Positions 7,205 to 13,292 of a stretch of DNA of 13,292 nt are shown here, piece by piece. Source of the stretch: Thermodesulfobacteriota bacterium (GTDB taxonomy: Bacteria; Desulfobacterota; BSN033; UBA1163). The stretch covers positions 1 to 13,292 of the forward strand of contig JASEIE010000036.1 of NCBI GenBank assembly GCA_030024065.1, read 5' to 3'. Made by a program: the position numbers and the translations under genes. The notes beneath the pieces are model-generated. The model was not told where the DNA came from. It was given only the letters and a program-made list of their open reading frames with translations, and did no database searches. Positions within the stretch are counted from its first letter, which is position 1, and every line of letters begins with the position of its first letter.

Positions 7205-8365
7205 TCATTTCATTAGACTCTTTCTAACAAATACGTATCCATCCATAATAATGCGGGCCGTCCGACTAAAGACCGCTTTCTTCAAAACGGGCCTTTTATC
7301 TTCCATCCCAACCTCTACTTCGAGAGTAATGATCCCAGCCGGATGTCCTATTCTTACCTCCTCTTTCTTCTCGGCGGATTCCTTTAGCAAGTCATTGACG
7401 ACAGTCCCGGGAATCCTGGCTGCCGTCCCTGTGCATATCGTTCCTGTCCCCGGATAGGTCTTGTGCATCTTCTGATTGAATAATAACCTCGACACAATAT
7501 CACAAGATCCTGCTTCAACGGTTTTTCCGGTCGTAAAATCAATATAATCTCTGGGGGAGTTCACCATCGCAATGAAAGGGATAAACTGACTCTTCTGGGT
7601 AGCCTCTTTCCAGTCTTGAACAAATCCAATCTTCTGAGCAGCAACGGACCGGATCCTTTCCAACCTATCCAATAAATCGGCATTCCCGTCAATTTCAAGG
7701 GGGGTTTCCGTTCCCTTGAGTCCCATGCGCTCAGCATGAAGAAATACGACCGGATTTCCGGCATCCACGATCGAGACTGTCACATCCCCAATGCCTTCGA
7801 CCTTTAGATTGTCTTTCGTATTTCCAGTAGGAAGGATCTTGTTGGTTGCACCTCCCGCGGTGTCCGAAAAATCGAGCCTGATCCTTGCTCCGGTTCCCGG
7901 GGTACCATCGATCTTATAGTCTCCTTCAACAGCCAACTCCCCATTGACCACGGGAATCTCCGCCTTCAATATTTGATTGAAATTCGTGAAATGGATTCTC
8001 ACAGGAGTCATAGGCTCTTTCATGTCCACCAATCCATGATAAATAGCGAAAACTCCTACCCCCGAGGATATATTCCCACAGGCGCCCGAATAATCCACCT
8101 TGGGTTCCAAAATCCCCACCTGTCCAAAGGTATAATCCACGTCTGCATCTGGGCGGGTGGGAGGTCCAATAATTGCCAGCTTACTGGTCAAGAGGTCGGA
8201 TCCTCCTAATCCATCAATCTGCCGGATATCCGGACTTCCAAAAATCGCTAGGATGACCTTATCCCTCATTACAGGGTCCTGGGGGAGCTCATTCCTCATG
8301 ATATAAATCCCTTTGCTGGTTCCTCCTCTAATAATGGTACATCGAAACCTTTCCTGCTGATTCAT
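7205..8365 (-). CDS. PrpF-family isomerase (methylaconitate / methylitaconate isomerase-like)
   Basis: This 386-residue protein belongs to the PrpF family, which has a diaminopimelate-epimerase-like fold and shifts a carbon-carbon double bond in substrates such as 2-methylaconitate, 3-methylitaconate and 4-oxalomesaconate. The start is the ATG at 8365, six bases after AAGGAGGG; a frame starting at 8383 is longer but has no such site. N-terminal RGGTSKGIYI (13-22) is the family signature. GLGGSDLLTSK places a candidate catalytic lysine at K62, and DYSGACGN a candidate catalytic cysteine at C96; as I recall, the same residues were proposed for E. barkeri methylitaconate isomerase. It is first in a minus-strand run with a LeuCD-like pair, which fits an isomerase preparing a substrate for hydration, as Mii does before DmdAB. 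Confidence 0.88.
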   Translation of the reverse strand: MNQQERFRCTIIRGGTSKGIYIMRNELPQDPVMRDKVILAIFGSPDIRQIDGLGGSDLLTSKLAIIGPPTRPDADVDYTFGQVGILEPKVDYSGACGNISSGVGVFAIYHGLVDMKEPMTPVRIHFTNFNQILKAEIPVVNGELAVEGDYKIDGTPGTGARIRLDFSDTAGGATNKILPTGNTKDNLKVEGIGDVTVSIVDAGNPVVFLHAERMGLKGTETPLEIDGNADLLDRLERIRSVAAQKIGFVQDWKEATQKSQFIPFIAMVNSPRDYIDFTTGKTVEAGSCDIVSRLLFNQKMHKTYPGTGTICTGTAARIPGTVVNDLLKESAEKKEEVRIGHPAGIITLEVEVGMEDKRPVLKKAVFSRTARIIMDGYVFVRKSLMK

Positions 8366-8370
8366 AAGAA

Positions 8371-8378
8371 CCCTCCTT
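8371..8378 (-). promoter_or_regulatory. Ribosome binding site deciding the start of the PrpF-like gene
   Basis: AAGGAGGG on the minus strand, 5 bases before the ATG at 8365, is the strongest such site in the window and rules against the upstream in-frame start. Confidence 0.65.
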
Positions 8379-8452
8379 CTCAATTATCTATTTAAAGACA
8401 TCAATTTTTTCCCTTCACAAAAAAATTAAGCCCAAGATATCAAAATGGATTG

Positions 8453-8842
8453 TCACTTCATAGCCTCCCTCATATTCTTTAATGTTTTTTGAGCGTTTCT
8501 GCAAGTTTCCATGACCTTCTTGCCTATCCTGCGGAATAATTCAATACTATCAAGAACAGCCTCATATCCCCGGTCTATGACAAACATTTTTGAAATCAGC
8601 TAATCAATCGTTTTGTAAGTCTTTACATTTGTGTCGCAATCAGGTACTCTGAAGCCACGGCTGAACAGCTATCCCCTTCTTTCATGAGAAGGGCTGATTT
8701 ACACCTAACATGGGAACACTTAGAATAACTTTGCTGGGAGGTCCCATACTCCTGGTGCTATCGATATGAAATAGATGTCATCATGATCAAGACATCGAAG
8801 TATTCCATTATTAGCAAACACGATATTAAAAGAAGAGTTTAT
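8453..8842 (-). pseudogene. Decayed coding region, family not recognised
   Basis: One minus-strand frame reads like protein through this stretch but carries several stops. The first block (8842 down to about 8762) includes LDHDDIYFISIAPGVWDLPA. The second (about 8665-8603) includes GFRVPDCDTNVKTYKTID and is cut by TAG at 8600-8602. The third runs from 8599 to the TGA at 8453-8455 and includes VIDRGYEAVLDSIELFRRIG. The last block alone is a 44-codon open frame from an ATG at 8587, with no ribosome binding site. All three blocks share one frame, which supports a single gene with accumulated stops, although I cannot name the family. Chance open frames are the alternative; the third block is the most convincing. 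Confidence 0.42.
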
Positions 8843-8866
8843 CTAATCGCTTTTTATAATTGTTGA

Positions 8867-9055
8867 TTATGGGAGATCCTCAATATTCCTGATCTACATT
8901 ATGCTTGGTTCACCTACCTCTTAGGCAAAAGAGGTAGGTTTCAATGGGGTGCCTTTGACCCGATAAAAATCACCTTATCAGGAATGCTTGTATTTTGGGA
9001 ATTAATCGAAAGGCGCCTGGAATTAATATCGTTTCATTTAGAATATTTAATTTGA
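8867..9055 (+). pseudogene. Orphan plus-strand coding fragment, no start codon
   Basis: This frame is open for 62 codons between a TGA at 8864-8866 and a TGA at 9053-9055, with no sensible start codon or ribosome binding site. It reads like a protein tail, including YAWFTYLLGKRGRFQWGAF and LVFWELIERRLELISF. It lies in the gene-poor stretch between two decayed regions, so a remnant is the simplest reading. The family is not recognised, and a chance open frame in AT-rich DNA cannot be excluded. Confidence 0.28.
8912..8939. repeat. Perfect 11-bp inverted repeat with 6-base loop
   Basis: Acctacctctt (8912-8922) is followed by aggcaa and then its exact complement aagaggtaggt (8929-8939). It would form a stable hairpin in RNA from either strand. 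No T-run follows on either side, so intrinsic termination is not clear. It lies in a region without intact genes, between oppositely oriented decayed fragments, where a bidirectional terminator or a relic repeat end would both be plausible. Confidence 0.55.
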
Positions 9056-9169
9056 ATGTTTTTTACAACCTTACCAACAATTTGTCAAGAAAAAAACTCT
9101 AAGAGTTCTGAGAAAGTCCTCCAGCAATTCTTTTTATCTCGACTGTAGGCAACCAAGAAGCAATTGTAA

Positions 9170-9406
9170 ATTGCCATATCGAATTACATTAAGGTTCCTG
9201 AGTTGGCAGCGAACTACTTTTGGTCGGGCGTGTATAAAATGGAAGGACGGATACAGATCAGCATTCTCATCAATCCGGCAATTCTGGCGTGTGAGTACGA
9301 GAAATCAGTCTCTAAGAGACTTGGCGCCCCCCTGGAAAGTAGTTGACTTCTAACTTGAATATCCAAGCGTGCTTCACAGGCACCTTTCGTCGGACAAGCA
9401 ATATAA
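9170..9406 (+). pseudogene. Decayed coding region with two in-frame TGA codons, family not recognised
   Basis: One plus-strand frame reads as protein for 58 codons, including VPELAANYFWSGVYKMEGRI and ILACEYEKSVSKRLGAP, then meets TGA at 9344-9346. Reading on in the same frame gives three codons, a second TGA at 9356-9358, and then ISKRASQAPFVGQAI before TAA at 9404-9406. The tail after the stops still looks coding, so a gene broken by point mutations (for example TGG to TGA) is the simplest view. There is no start codon or ribosome binding site. It ends 44 bases before the LUD gene. Chance is possible. Confidence 0.32.
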
Positions 9407-9450
9407 GGAACTGCGTTGGATTTCAAATGTTAATTCAATAAAGGAAAATC

Positions 9451-10161
9451 ATGGCAGAAGGGACTGATATGACACAAGAGAAAAGATGGCTCTATGAAGA
9501 GCACGCCAAGAGGGCGGTAACCAATCTCCTAAAAAGGAACATAAACGCACAATACGTTTCAAATCGAAAAGAGGCACTTGTTTCTGTCCTTGAAATGATT
9601 CCTCCAGGAACAGTCGTTGCCCGCGCTGACTCAGTCACCATTGATCAGATTGGGATCATGGAAGAACTTCGAAGTCGCAACCAAAACAAGCTTATCGATC
9701 CATTTGCCAAGGACACTAATGGCCGATTGATTGCTTCAGTTGAAGAGGGAATGAGGCTGCGGAGAGGGGCTTTTCTTGCCGACATATTTCTAACTGGTAC
9801 AAACGCTATTACACTTGATGGTAAGCTAGTGAGTACAGATGGACGTGGGAATCGAGTAGCGGCGATGATTTTCGGGCCTGAAAAGGTGATTGTCGTTTCT
9901 GGTGTTAATAAAATTGTTCATGATGTGAACCAGGCATTTCAACGAATTCGCCAGGTGGCTGCGCCAATGAATGGCAGGCGGCACTAGGAGGAGCAGGGCC
10001 GAACCCAGCATCTTGATTTACCCTGCATGAGAACAGGCGTGTGTGTTGACTGCAACCACGAGTGGAGAATGTGCCTATATACTGCAATTATTGAGGGGAC
10101 GAAGGGATGGCAAAAAGGACGAATAAATGTGGTACTTGTGGCAGAAGAACTTGGTTTTTGA
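9451..10161 (+). CDS. LUD-domain (LutC/YkgG-like) protein interrupted by an in-frame TAG
   Basis: The first 178 codons (to 9984) hold the LUD core: an N-terminal helical part, PPGTVVARADSVTIDQIGI, then TGTNAITLDGKLVSTDGRGN and VAAMIFGPEKVIVVSGVNKI, all typical of LutC-like lactate-utilisation relatives. After the TAG at 9985-9987 the same frame continues for 57 codons that complete the family: LPCMRTGVCVDCN followed by RMC gives cysteines at about 192, 198, 201 and 208, and the end EELGF is where a TGA stops it. So the intact ancestor was about 236 residues. The start at 9451 has AAAGGA upstream; a second ATG at 9469 after AAGGG is equally good. The core domain could still be made as a truncated protein. 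Either the TAG is a recent nonsense mutation or it is read through. Function: probable redox/organic-acid accessory protein, not defined. Confidence 0.78.
9985..9987 (+). other. In-frame TAG separating LUD core from its Cys-rich tail
   Basis: The stop falls in a linker between the LUD core (ending NGRRH) and the conserved Cys-rich tail, with frame preserved on both sides. No frameshift is needed to restore the family's usual full length. Confidence 0.7.
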
Positions 10162-10172
10162 ATCAGCAATAA

Positions 10173-10310
10173 GAATTCATCGATAAATGTATCCGCTGGG
10201 AGATCTTTCAAGGGCAGCCTGATCTCATCCGGGTGATTAAAGATTATCTTGAGAATTACAACCAAAATCCTCAGGTCTTTGTATCGAGCTCTCCTGTCGA
10301 AAGAATTTAG
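10173..10310 (+). pseudogene. Orphan C-terminal coding fragment, family not recognised
   Basis: After TAA at 10170-10172 the frame is open for 45 codons to TAG at 10308-10310 and reads like a real protein end, including IRWEIFQGQPDLIRVIKDYL and NPQVFVSSSPVERI. There is no ATG, GTG or TTG start with a ribosome binding site at its beginning. It begins just 11 bases after the restored end of the LUD frame. It may be the tail of a gene that once followed the LUD gene. The rest of 10162-10360 shows no gene. Confidence 0.35.
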
Positions 10311-10360
10311 CAAAATAAGCCAAATATAAAGAAGTTTTTAGATCCACTACAAAAAAACTG

Positions 10361-12226
10361 TCACAGTGTGATCCCTATCATCTTATTATTAATCAAATCA
10401 CCAAGCCCCAGCTCTATAAGTTTCTCCCTGGTAGGTATTCCATCTTCACTCCAACCCCGGTAAGAATAGTAGTCGCCAAGCATTATTCCCAGGGCAGGTA
10501 AGTGTTCTGCTGCTTCACTATACCCACCCTTTTTGTGGGTCATAATCCTGGCTGGTAGTCTGTCATCTTTTCTGCTTATTCCCCTTTGTACATTAAAGAG
10601 ACGTTTAAGATTCAAGACGCGTTCTCCGGTTTTGAGAAATTCCTCCAAGCTCATATTCCATCCGGTAACGTAATTCAACCATTCTACAAAATGAGAAGGC
10701 TGAGCAATTTGGCGGCTACGGCTAAAGCCAGTGAGGAATTTACAAACTCCCAGGGAATCAAGTTGAGCAACATAATTTTGAAGCTTAGCCACTATCTCAG
10801 CCTGGCCTTCTGGTGAAAAGCGCCTCTCAACAGTGTCAACCGCCTGATATATGCCCAAATCCGGGATAGGTCCCCTTCCCGACTGTATATAATATGCCTC
10901 TAGATGATCGGCTCCCCGGCTCCCCGTAGCGTATTCAAGAGCAAAACCATCAGCAGCTCTTGGGTCCATCCTTGGGATTGACAGTCCTTTGACATGCATC
11001 GCGTACTCCGGCGCTACTCCTCCGACGTGTTCTGCCGCCGCCTTGGGCCCCTCTCCCAGCACTTCACCAAATCCTTCCCTCTCGCCTATTTTCTTCACCA
11101 TCTTGACCATGGCCTGATGATTTCCCCAGGTCAAATGAATTCCATCGGTATCCTTGATTGAAATAAGCCCCCTTTCAAATGCCTCCATGGCAAACGCGAT
11201 GACACAACCCGCTGACATCGAATCCATGCCATACCTCTGGCATAGATCCCAGGCTTTAAGCAAAGCCTCCTTATCTTTTATCAAGCACTGTGATCCCAGC
11301 GGCACCAGTGCCTCTCCCATAGGACCCCTAGCGCCACTATTCATCATCGAGTTAAGACAGCTATCCCTGCAGCCCCAGCAATAATAGGGCTCACCCATCA
11401 GAATAACCTCCGTCCACATGTCCAAAAACCCATCAAACTCACCCTCTAAAAAGTTCTTCACCACACTTCGTCCCTTTCTCCAGTCTTCCTGTCTCCACTC
11501 CCTGATATGGCTCTTCCATTCCTCCTCATCCACAGTTGCAGGCGGAAAGTGCTTCTGAATACTTTTTCTCAATCCTTCTCGGTCACTGATCCGTGGTCTT
11601 TGGGTTCCCTTTACTACTACCGCTTTAAGGTTTTTAGAACCCATTAAAGCTCCAAGGCCACATCTTCCAGCCGCCCTTCCCGCCCTGCCATCATTTATTA
11701 TACATGCAATTTTCACCAACCGTTCCCCGGCTCGACCTATGCTTGCCACACTAGCTCTGGCATCAGTCTCCTTTTGGAGGATATCACTAACCTCGTAAGT
11801 ATCCCTCCCCCAGAGGTGGCTGGCATCTGCGACTTTCACCTCACCATCACAAACCCAGAGATAGACCGGCTTCGGAGATCTGCCTGTCAAAACGATGCCG
11901 TCGAAGCCTGCCCACTTCAACTGTTGTCCCCAGGTACCTCCTGCATGTGCTTCACCCCAAATGCCCGTCAACGGCGATAAGGCAGCCACAGAATAGCGAT
12001 TCGCGGAAGGCACCGGCGTCCCGGTCAACGGACCGGTCATAAAAATGAGAGGATTCTCTGGTGACAAAGCATGTGTGTCCGCTTTTATTTTGTCCCAGAT
12101 CATCTTTGCCGCCAGACCAGGCCCGCCTATATATTTTCTGGCTTCACTTTCATCCAGATACTCATGCCCAACCTCACCACGGGTAAGATCAATATTCAAT
12201 ACCCTGCCTGCATAACCATAAAACAT
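10361..12226 (-). CDS. Aldehyde:ferredoxin oxidoreductase family protein (tungsten-dependent)
   Basis: This 621-residue protein is the normal length for the AOR family, cytoplasmic tungstopterin enzymes that oxidise aldehydes to acids with ferredoxin (some run in reverse or act on other substrates). The start is the ATG at 12226, with GAGG five bases upstream and the family-typical opening GYAGRVLNIDLTRGEV; a start at 12253 adds nine residues without a close site. The [4Fe-4S] ligands are C283, C286 and C290 (CWGCRDSC) and C495 (LGVCKF). RAGRAAGRCGLGALMGSKNL at about 181-200 is a standard pterin-binding segment, and DPRAADGFALEYATGSRGAD near 421-440 lines the active site. The members with known substrates cannot be separated by eye. 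Its neighbours are an MmgE/PrpD remnant and a CapA-like gene, which give no substrate clue. Confidence 0.93.
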   Translation of the reverse strand: MFYGYAGRVLNIDLTRGEVGHEYLDESEARKYIGGPGLAAKMIWDKIKADTHALSPENPLIFMTGPLTGTPVPSANRYSVAALSPLTGIWGEAHAGGTWGQQLKWAGFDGIVLTGRSPKPVYLWVCDGEVKVADASHLWGRDTYEVSDILQKETDARASVASIGRAGERLVKIACIINDGRAGRAAGRCGLGALMGSKNLKAVVVKGTQRPRISDREGLRKSIQKHFPPATVDEEEWKSHIREWRQEDWRKGRSVVKNFLEGEFDGFLDMWTEVILMGEPYYCWGCRDSCLNSMMNSGARGPMGEALVPLGSQCLIKDKEALLKAWDLCQRYGMDSMSAGCVIAFAMEAFERGLISIKDTDGIHLTWGNHQAMVKMVKKIGEREGFGEVLGEGPKAAAEHVGGVAPEYAMHVKGLSIPRMDPRAADGFALEYATGSRGADHLEAYYIQSGRGPIPDLGIYQAVDTVERRFSPEGQAEIVAKLQNYVAQLDSLGVCKFLTGFSRSRQIAQPSHFVEWLNYVTGWNMSLEEFLKTGERVLNLKRLFNVQRGISRKDDRLPARIMTHKKGGYSEAAEHLPALGIMLGDYYSYRGWSEDGIPTREKLIELGLGDLINNKMIGITL

Positions 12227-12231
12227 CTGAA

Positions 12232-12235
12232 CCTC
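12232..12235 (-). promoter_or_regulatory. Ribosome binding site for the AOR gene
   Basis: GAGG on the minus strand, five bases before the ATG at 12226, favours that start over the in-frame ATG at 12253, whose nearest AGGAGG is about 19 bases away. Confidence 0.5.
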
Positions 12236-12295
12236 ACTATGTTTTTGTAGCATAGACCGAAGGACTGAGAACCCTCCTGGCCTTCATTCTCTATC

Positions 12296-12683
12296 TTAGC
12301 CGGCAGTGCTCGCTCTAAATACCATAGTTTTCATCAATAAGCCTATATCATCCAGCTCTTCCAGCCTGTTGACAGTATCAATAACTTCCCTAATTTGTGG
12401 CTCTGTCATATATTCAGAAGCCAGGAGGCGGAATTTACTTTCTAACTCCGCATCCCTCATTGGATTACGAGGATCCCCTTTCGGATAATCCACTCGGCAT
12501 CTATAGATTGTACCTTCCTTGGTCGTAATCTCCGAGATACCCGCAGCCCCCAATACAGCATCCCAAGCTGTCCAGTACTACCCGTTTTACCTGTTTCACT
12601 GCATCTGGTGGCAGACTTTCATAGTTCAAGCCGATAGCATATTCTGCAAGCCTCCGGGTAACAACCACCGGCCTCTCATTCAT
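12296..12683 (-). pseudogene. MmgE/PrpD family remnant with internal deletion and frameshift
   Basis: Two pieces of one MmgE/PrpD protein lie end to end in different frames. From the ATG at 12683 comes the family N-terminus, with ESLPPDAVKQVKRVVLDSLG and CCIGG, down to about 12545. From about 12550 to the TAA at 12296 comes the family C-terminus, with RVDYPKGDPRNPMRDAELES and a final helix. The full-length relative at 1031-2383 has these two segments about 300 residues apart. So roughly 0.9 kb has been lost between them and the frame shifted at the join, which lies near 12540-12555. The last helices and stop are intact. It sits just upstream of the AOR gene on the same strand, so an intact ancestor may have belonged with it. 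It is unlikely to make an active enzyme. Confidence 0.8.
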
Positions 12684-12693
12684 CTGTTTGCCT

Positions 12694-12705
12694 GTGTCAT
12701 GACAC
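12694..12705. promoter_or_regulatory. 12-bp perfect palindrome upstream of the MmgE/PrpD remnant
   Basis: Gtgtcatgacac is a perfect palindrome lying 10 bases upstream of the remnant's ATG. A site of this size and position could be an operator for a dimeric repressor, such as a GntR- or FadR-type protein, but a single short palindrome can arise by chance. Confidence 0.25.
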
Positions 12706-12777
12706 TGTATTGCTCATTATCTTGATTGCCCCCTTTCGTGGCTTCAAACTTGGACAACCTATGCCTTTAGGTTCGAC

Positions 12778-13292
12778 TCAGGTTTCAACTACAATCTCGT
12801 TTCCTTCCACCTTGAATCTATGGGGATACTGATCCGATACCCATTCCATATAATCCAATATCTCCTGGAAGCGACTGTCGTTTTGGCTAAGAGCTTCCGG
12901 CTGAGCAAGTTTATTTATAAAAGTAGGTAAAAATGAAACTTTTTCCACACCCTTTTTGCTGATTACAGCTTTGGCTATCATGGCCTTCTTGCTGTCAACT
13001 GGAAACTGGTACAAACTGTCTGGTTCTGTTTTATGCCAGTAAAGGTTCCATTCAAAAGGAATGCGAGGCCCACGTGGGCCTGTAGTAAGAAAGTTGCCAA
13101 TACTGTAGAAACATACCTTCCCCTTATAGACTTCCACGGCTTTCAAAATATGGGCATGATGCCCTACGATCAGGTCAACCCCAGCCTCAAAGGCCGCATG
13201 GGCAACCGGGAGTTGGTATGTAGCAATCACCTTGGGGAGGTGATGTACTCCCCAATGAAGAGATAAGATGACAACATCCGCCCTGGCTTTTA
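12778..13292 (-). CDS. CapA-family protein (poly-gamma-glutamate capsule synthesis/metallophosphoesterase-like), C-terminal part cut by window edge
   Basis: The frame is open to the right-hand edge, so the start lies outside; about 171 residues remain. A start at the GTG at 13230 would be wrong, because clear family sequence precedes it: ADVVILSLHWGVHHLPKV contains the HWG motif. Then come DLIVGHHAHIL, with the paired histidines of the metal site, and KGKVCFYSIGNFL, all in the order expected for the CapA (PGA_cap) calcineurin-like fold. The C-terminal third is a variable extension without recognisable motifs. Members are often attached to the envelope and act on poly-glutamate-type polymers, but many have no known substrate. 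It is followed on the same strand, after about 95 bases, by the MmgE/PrpD remnant, with no sign of a shared function. Confidence 0.85.
   Translation of the reverse strand, partial: KARADVVILSLHWGVHHLPKVIATYQLPVAHAAFEAGVDLIVGHHAHILKAVEVYKGKVCFYSIGNFLTTGPRGPRIPFEWNLYWHKTEPDSLYQFPVDSKKAMIAKAVISKKGVEKVSFLPTFINKLAQPEALSQNDSRFQEILDYMEWVSDQYPHRFKVEGNEIVVET

Noticed and set aside
9344..9358. TGA read as tryptophan as a general feature of this genome
   Set aside because: TGA ends several intact genes here, including the LeuC-like, AOR and CapA-like genes, so the standard stop meaning holds; mutation in a decayed gene is simpler.
9171..9426. Open frames of 60-70 codons on both strands
   Set aside because: Neither has a ribosome binding site or family-like sequence; a different plus-strand frame in this stretch looks more protein-like.
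9985..9987. Pyrrolysine as the main explanation of the LUD TAG
   Set aside because: TAG is a normal stop for at least two intact genes in the window and no pyl gene is visible; kept only as a check.
10107..10172. Small plus-strand frame with a CGTCG motif starting at the ATG at 10107
   Set aside because: It overlaps the conserved Cys-rich end of the LUD frame in another frame and stops quickly; the LUD reading accounts for the sequence.
10335..10365. Intrinsic terminator after the AOR gene
   Set aside because: A run of seven T follows the AOR stop on the minus strand, but the only stem before it is about 4 bp and includes the stop codon, too weak to call.

Overview
The window looks like a piece of a strictly anaerobic bacterial chromosome of moderate GC. 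It carries an aldehyde:ferredoxin oxidoreductase, several oxygen-sensitive or anaerobe-associated dehydratases, a LUD protein, and a probable UGA-selenocysteine gene. A Desulfobacterota/Syntrophobacterota-like or related anaerobic host would fit, but that is inference from gene content. There is no rRNA, tRNA, CRISPR array or intact mobile element.

Layout. (1) 2-2383, plus strand: the end of an aconitase X large subunit, its small swivel subunit, and a MmgE/PrpD-family protein. (2) 2468-8365, minus strand, transcribed right to left: a PrpF-family isomerase, a LeuC/LeuD-type aconitase-family dehydratase (4-base overlap), a 287-residue protein I do not recognise, a glutaredoxin-DinB fusion whose CxxC begins with an in-frame UGA, and a 3-hydroxyisobutyrate-dehydrogenase-family enzyme. 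(3) 8366-9450: about 1.1 kb without an intact gene, holding what read as decayed coding fragments on both strands and one perfect 11-bp inverted repeat. (4) 9451-10310, plus strand: a LUD-domain (LutC-like) protein interrupted by an in-frame TAG, then a short orphan reading frame. (5) 10361-13292, minus strand: an aldehyde:ferredoxin oxidoreductase, an MmgE/PrpD remnant with most of its middle deleted, and the C-terminal part of a CapA-family protein that runs off the edge.

How the genes may work together. The minus-strand set has the same families as the lower nicotinate-fermentation pathway of Eubacterium barkeri: a beta-hydroxyacid dehydrogenase (Hgd family), a PrpF-fold isomerase (Mii family) and a LeuCD-type hydratase (DmdAB family). 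A branched dicarboxylate or tricarboxylate route (methylitaconate/dimethylmaleate-like or methylaconitate-like) is therefore a reasonable guess. The aconitase X and MmgE/PrpD genes alongside add two more unrelated dehydratase folds. No substrate can be read from sequence alone.

The strongest unusual signal is at 3642-4382. A good ribosome binding site, a glutaredoxin active site written U-S-S-C, and a bacterial-SECIS-like hairpin 22 bases after the UGA all point to a selenoprotein fused to a DinB/YfiT-like domain. Conventional gene calling would start downstream of the UGA and lose the active site.
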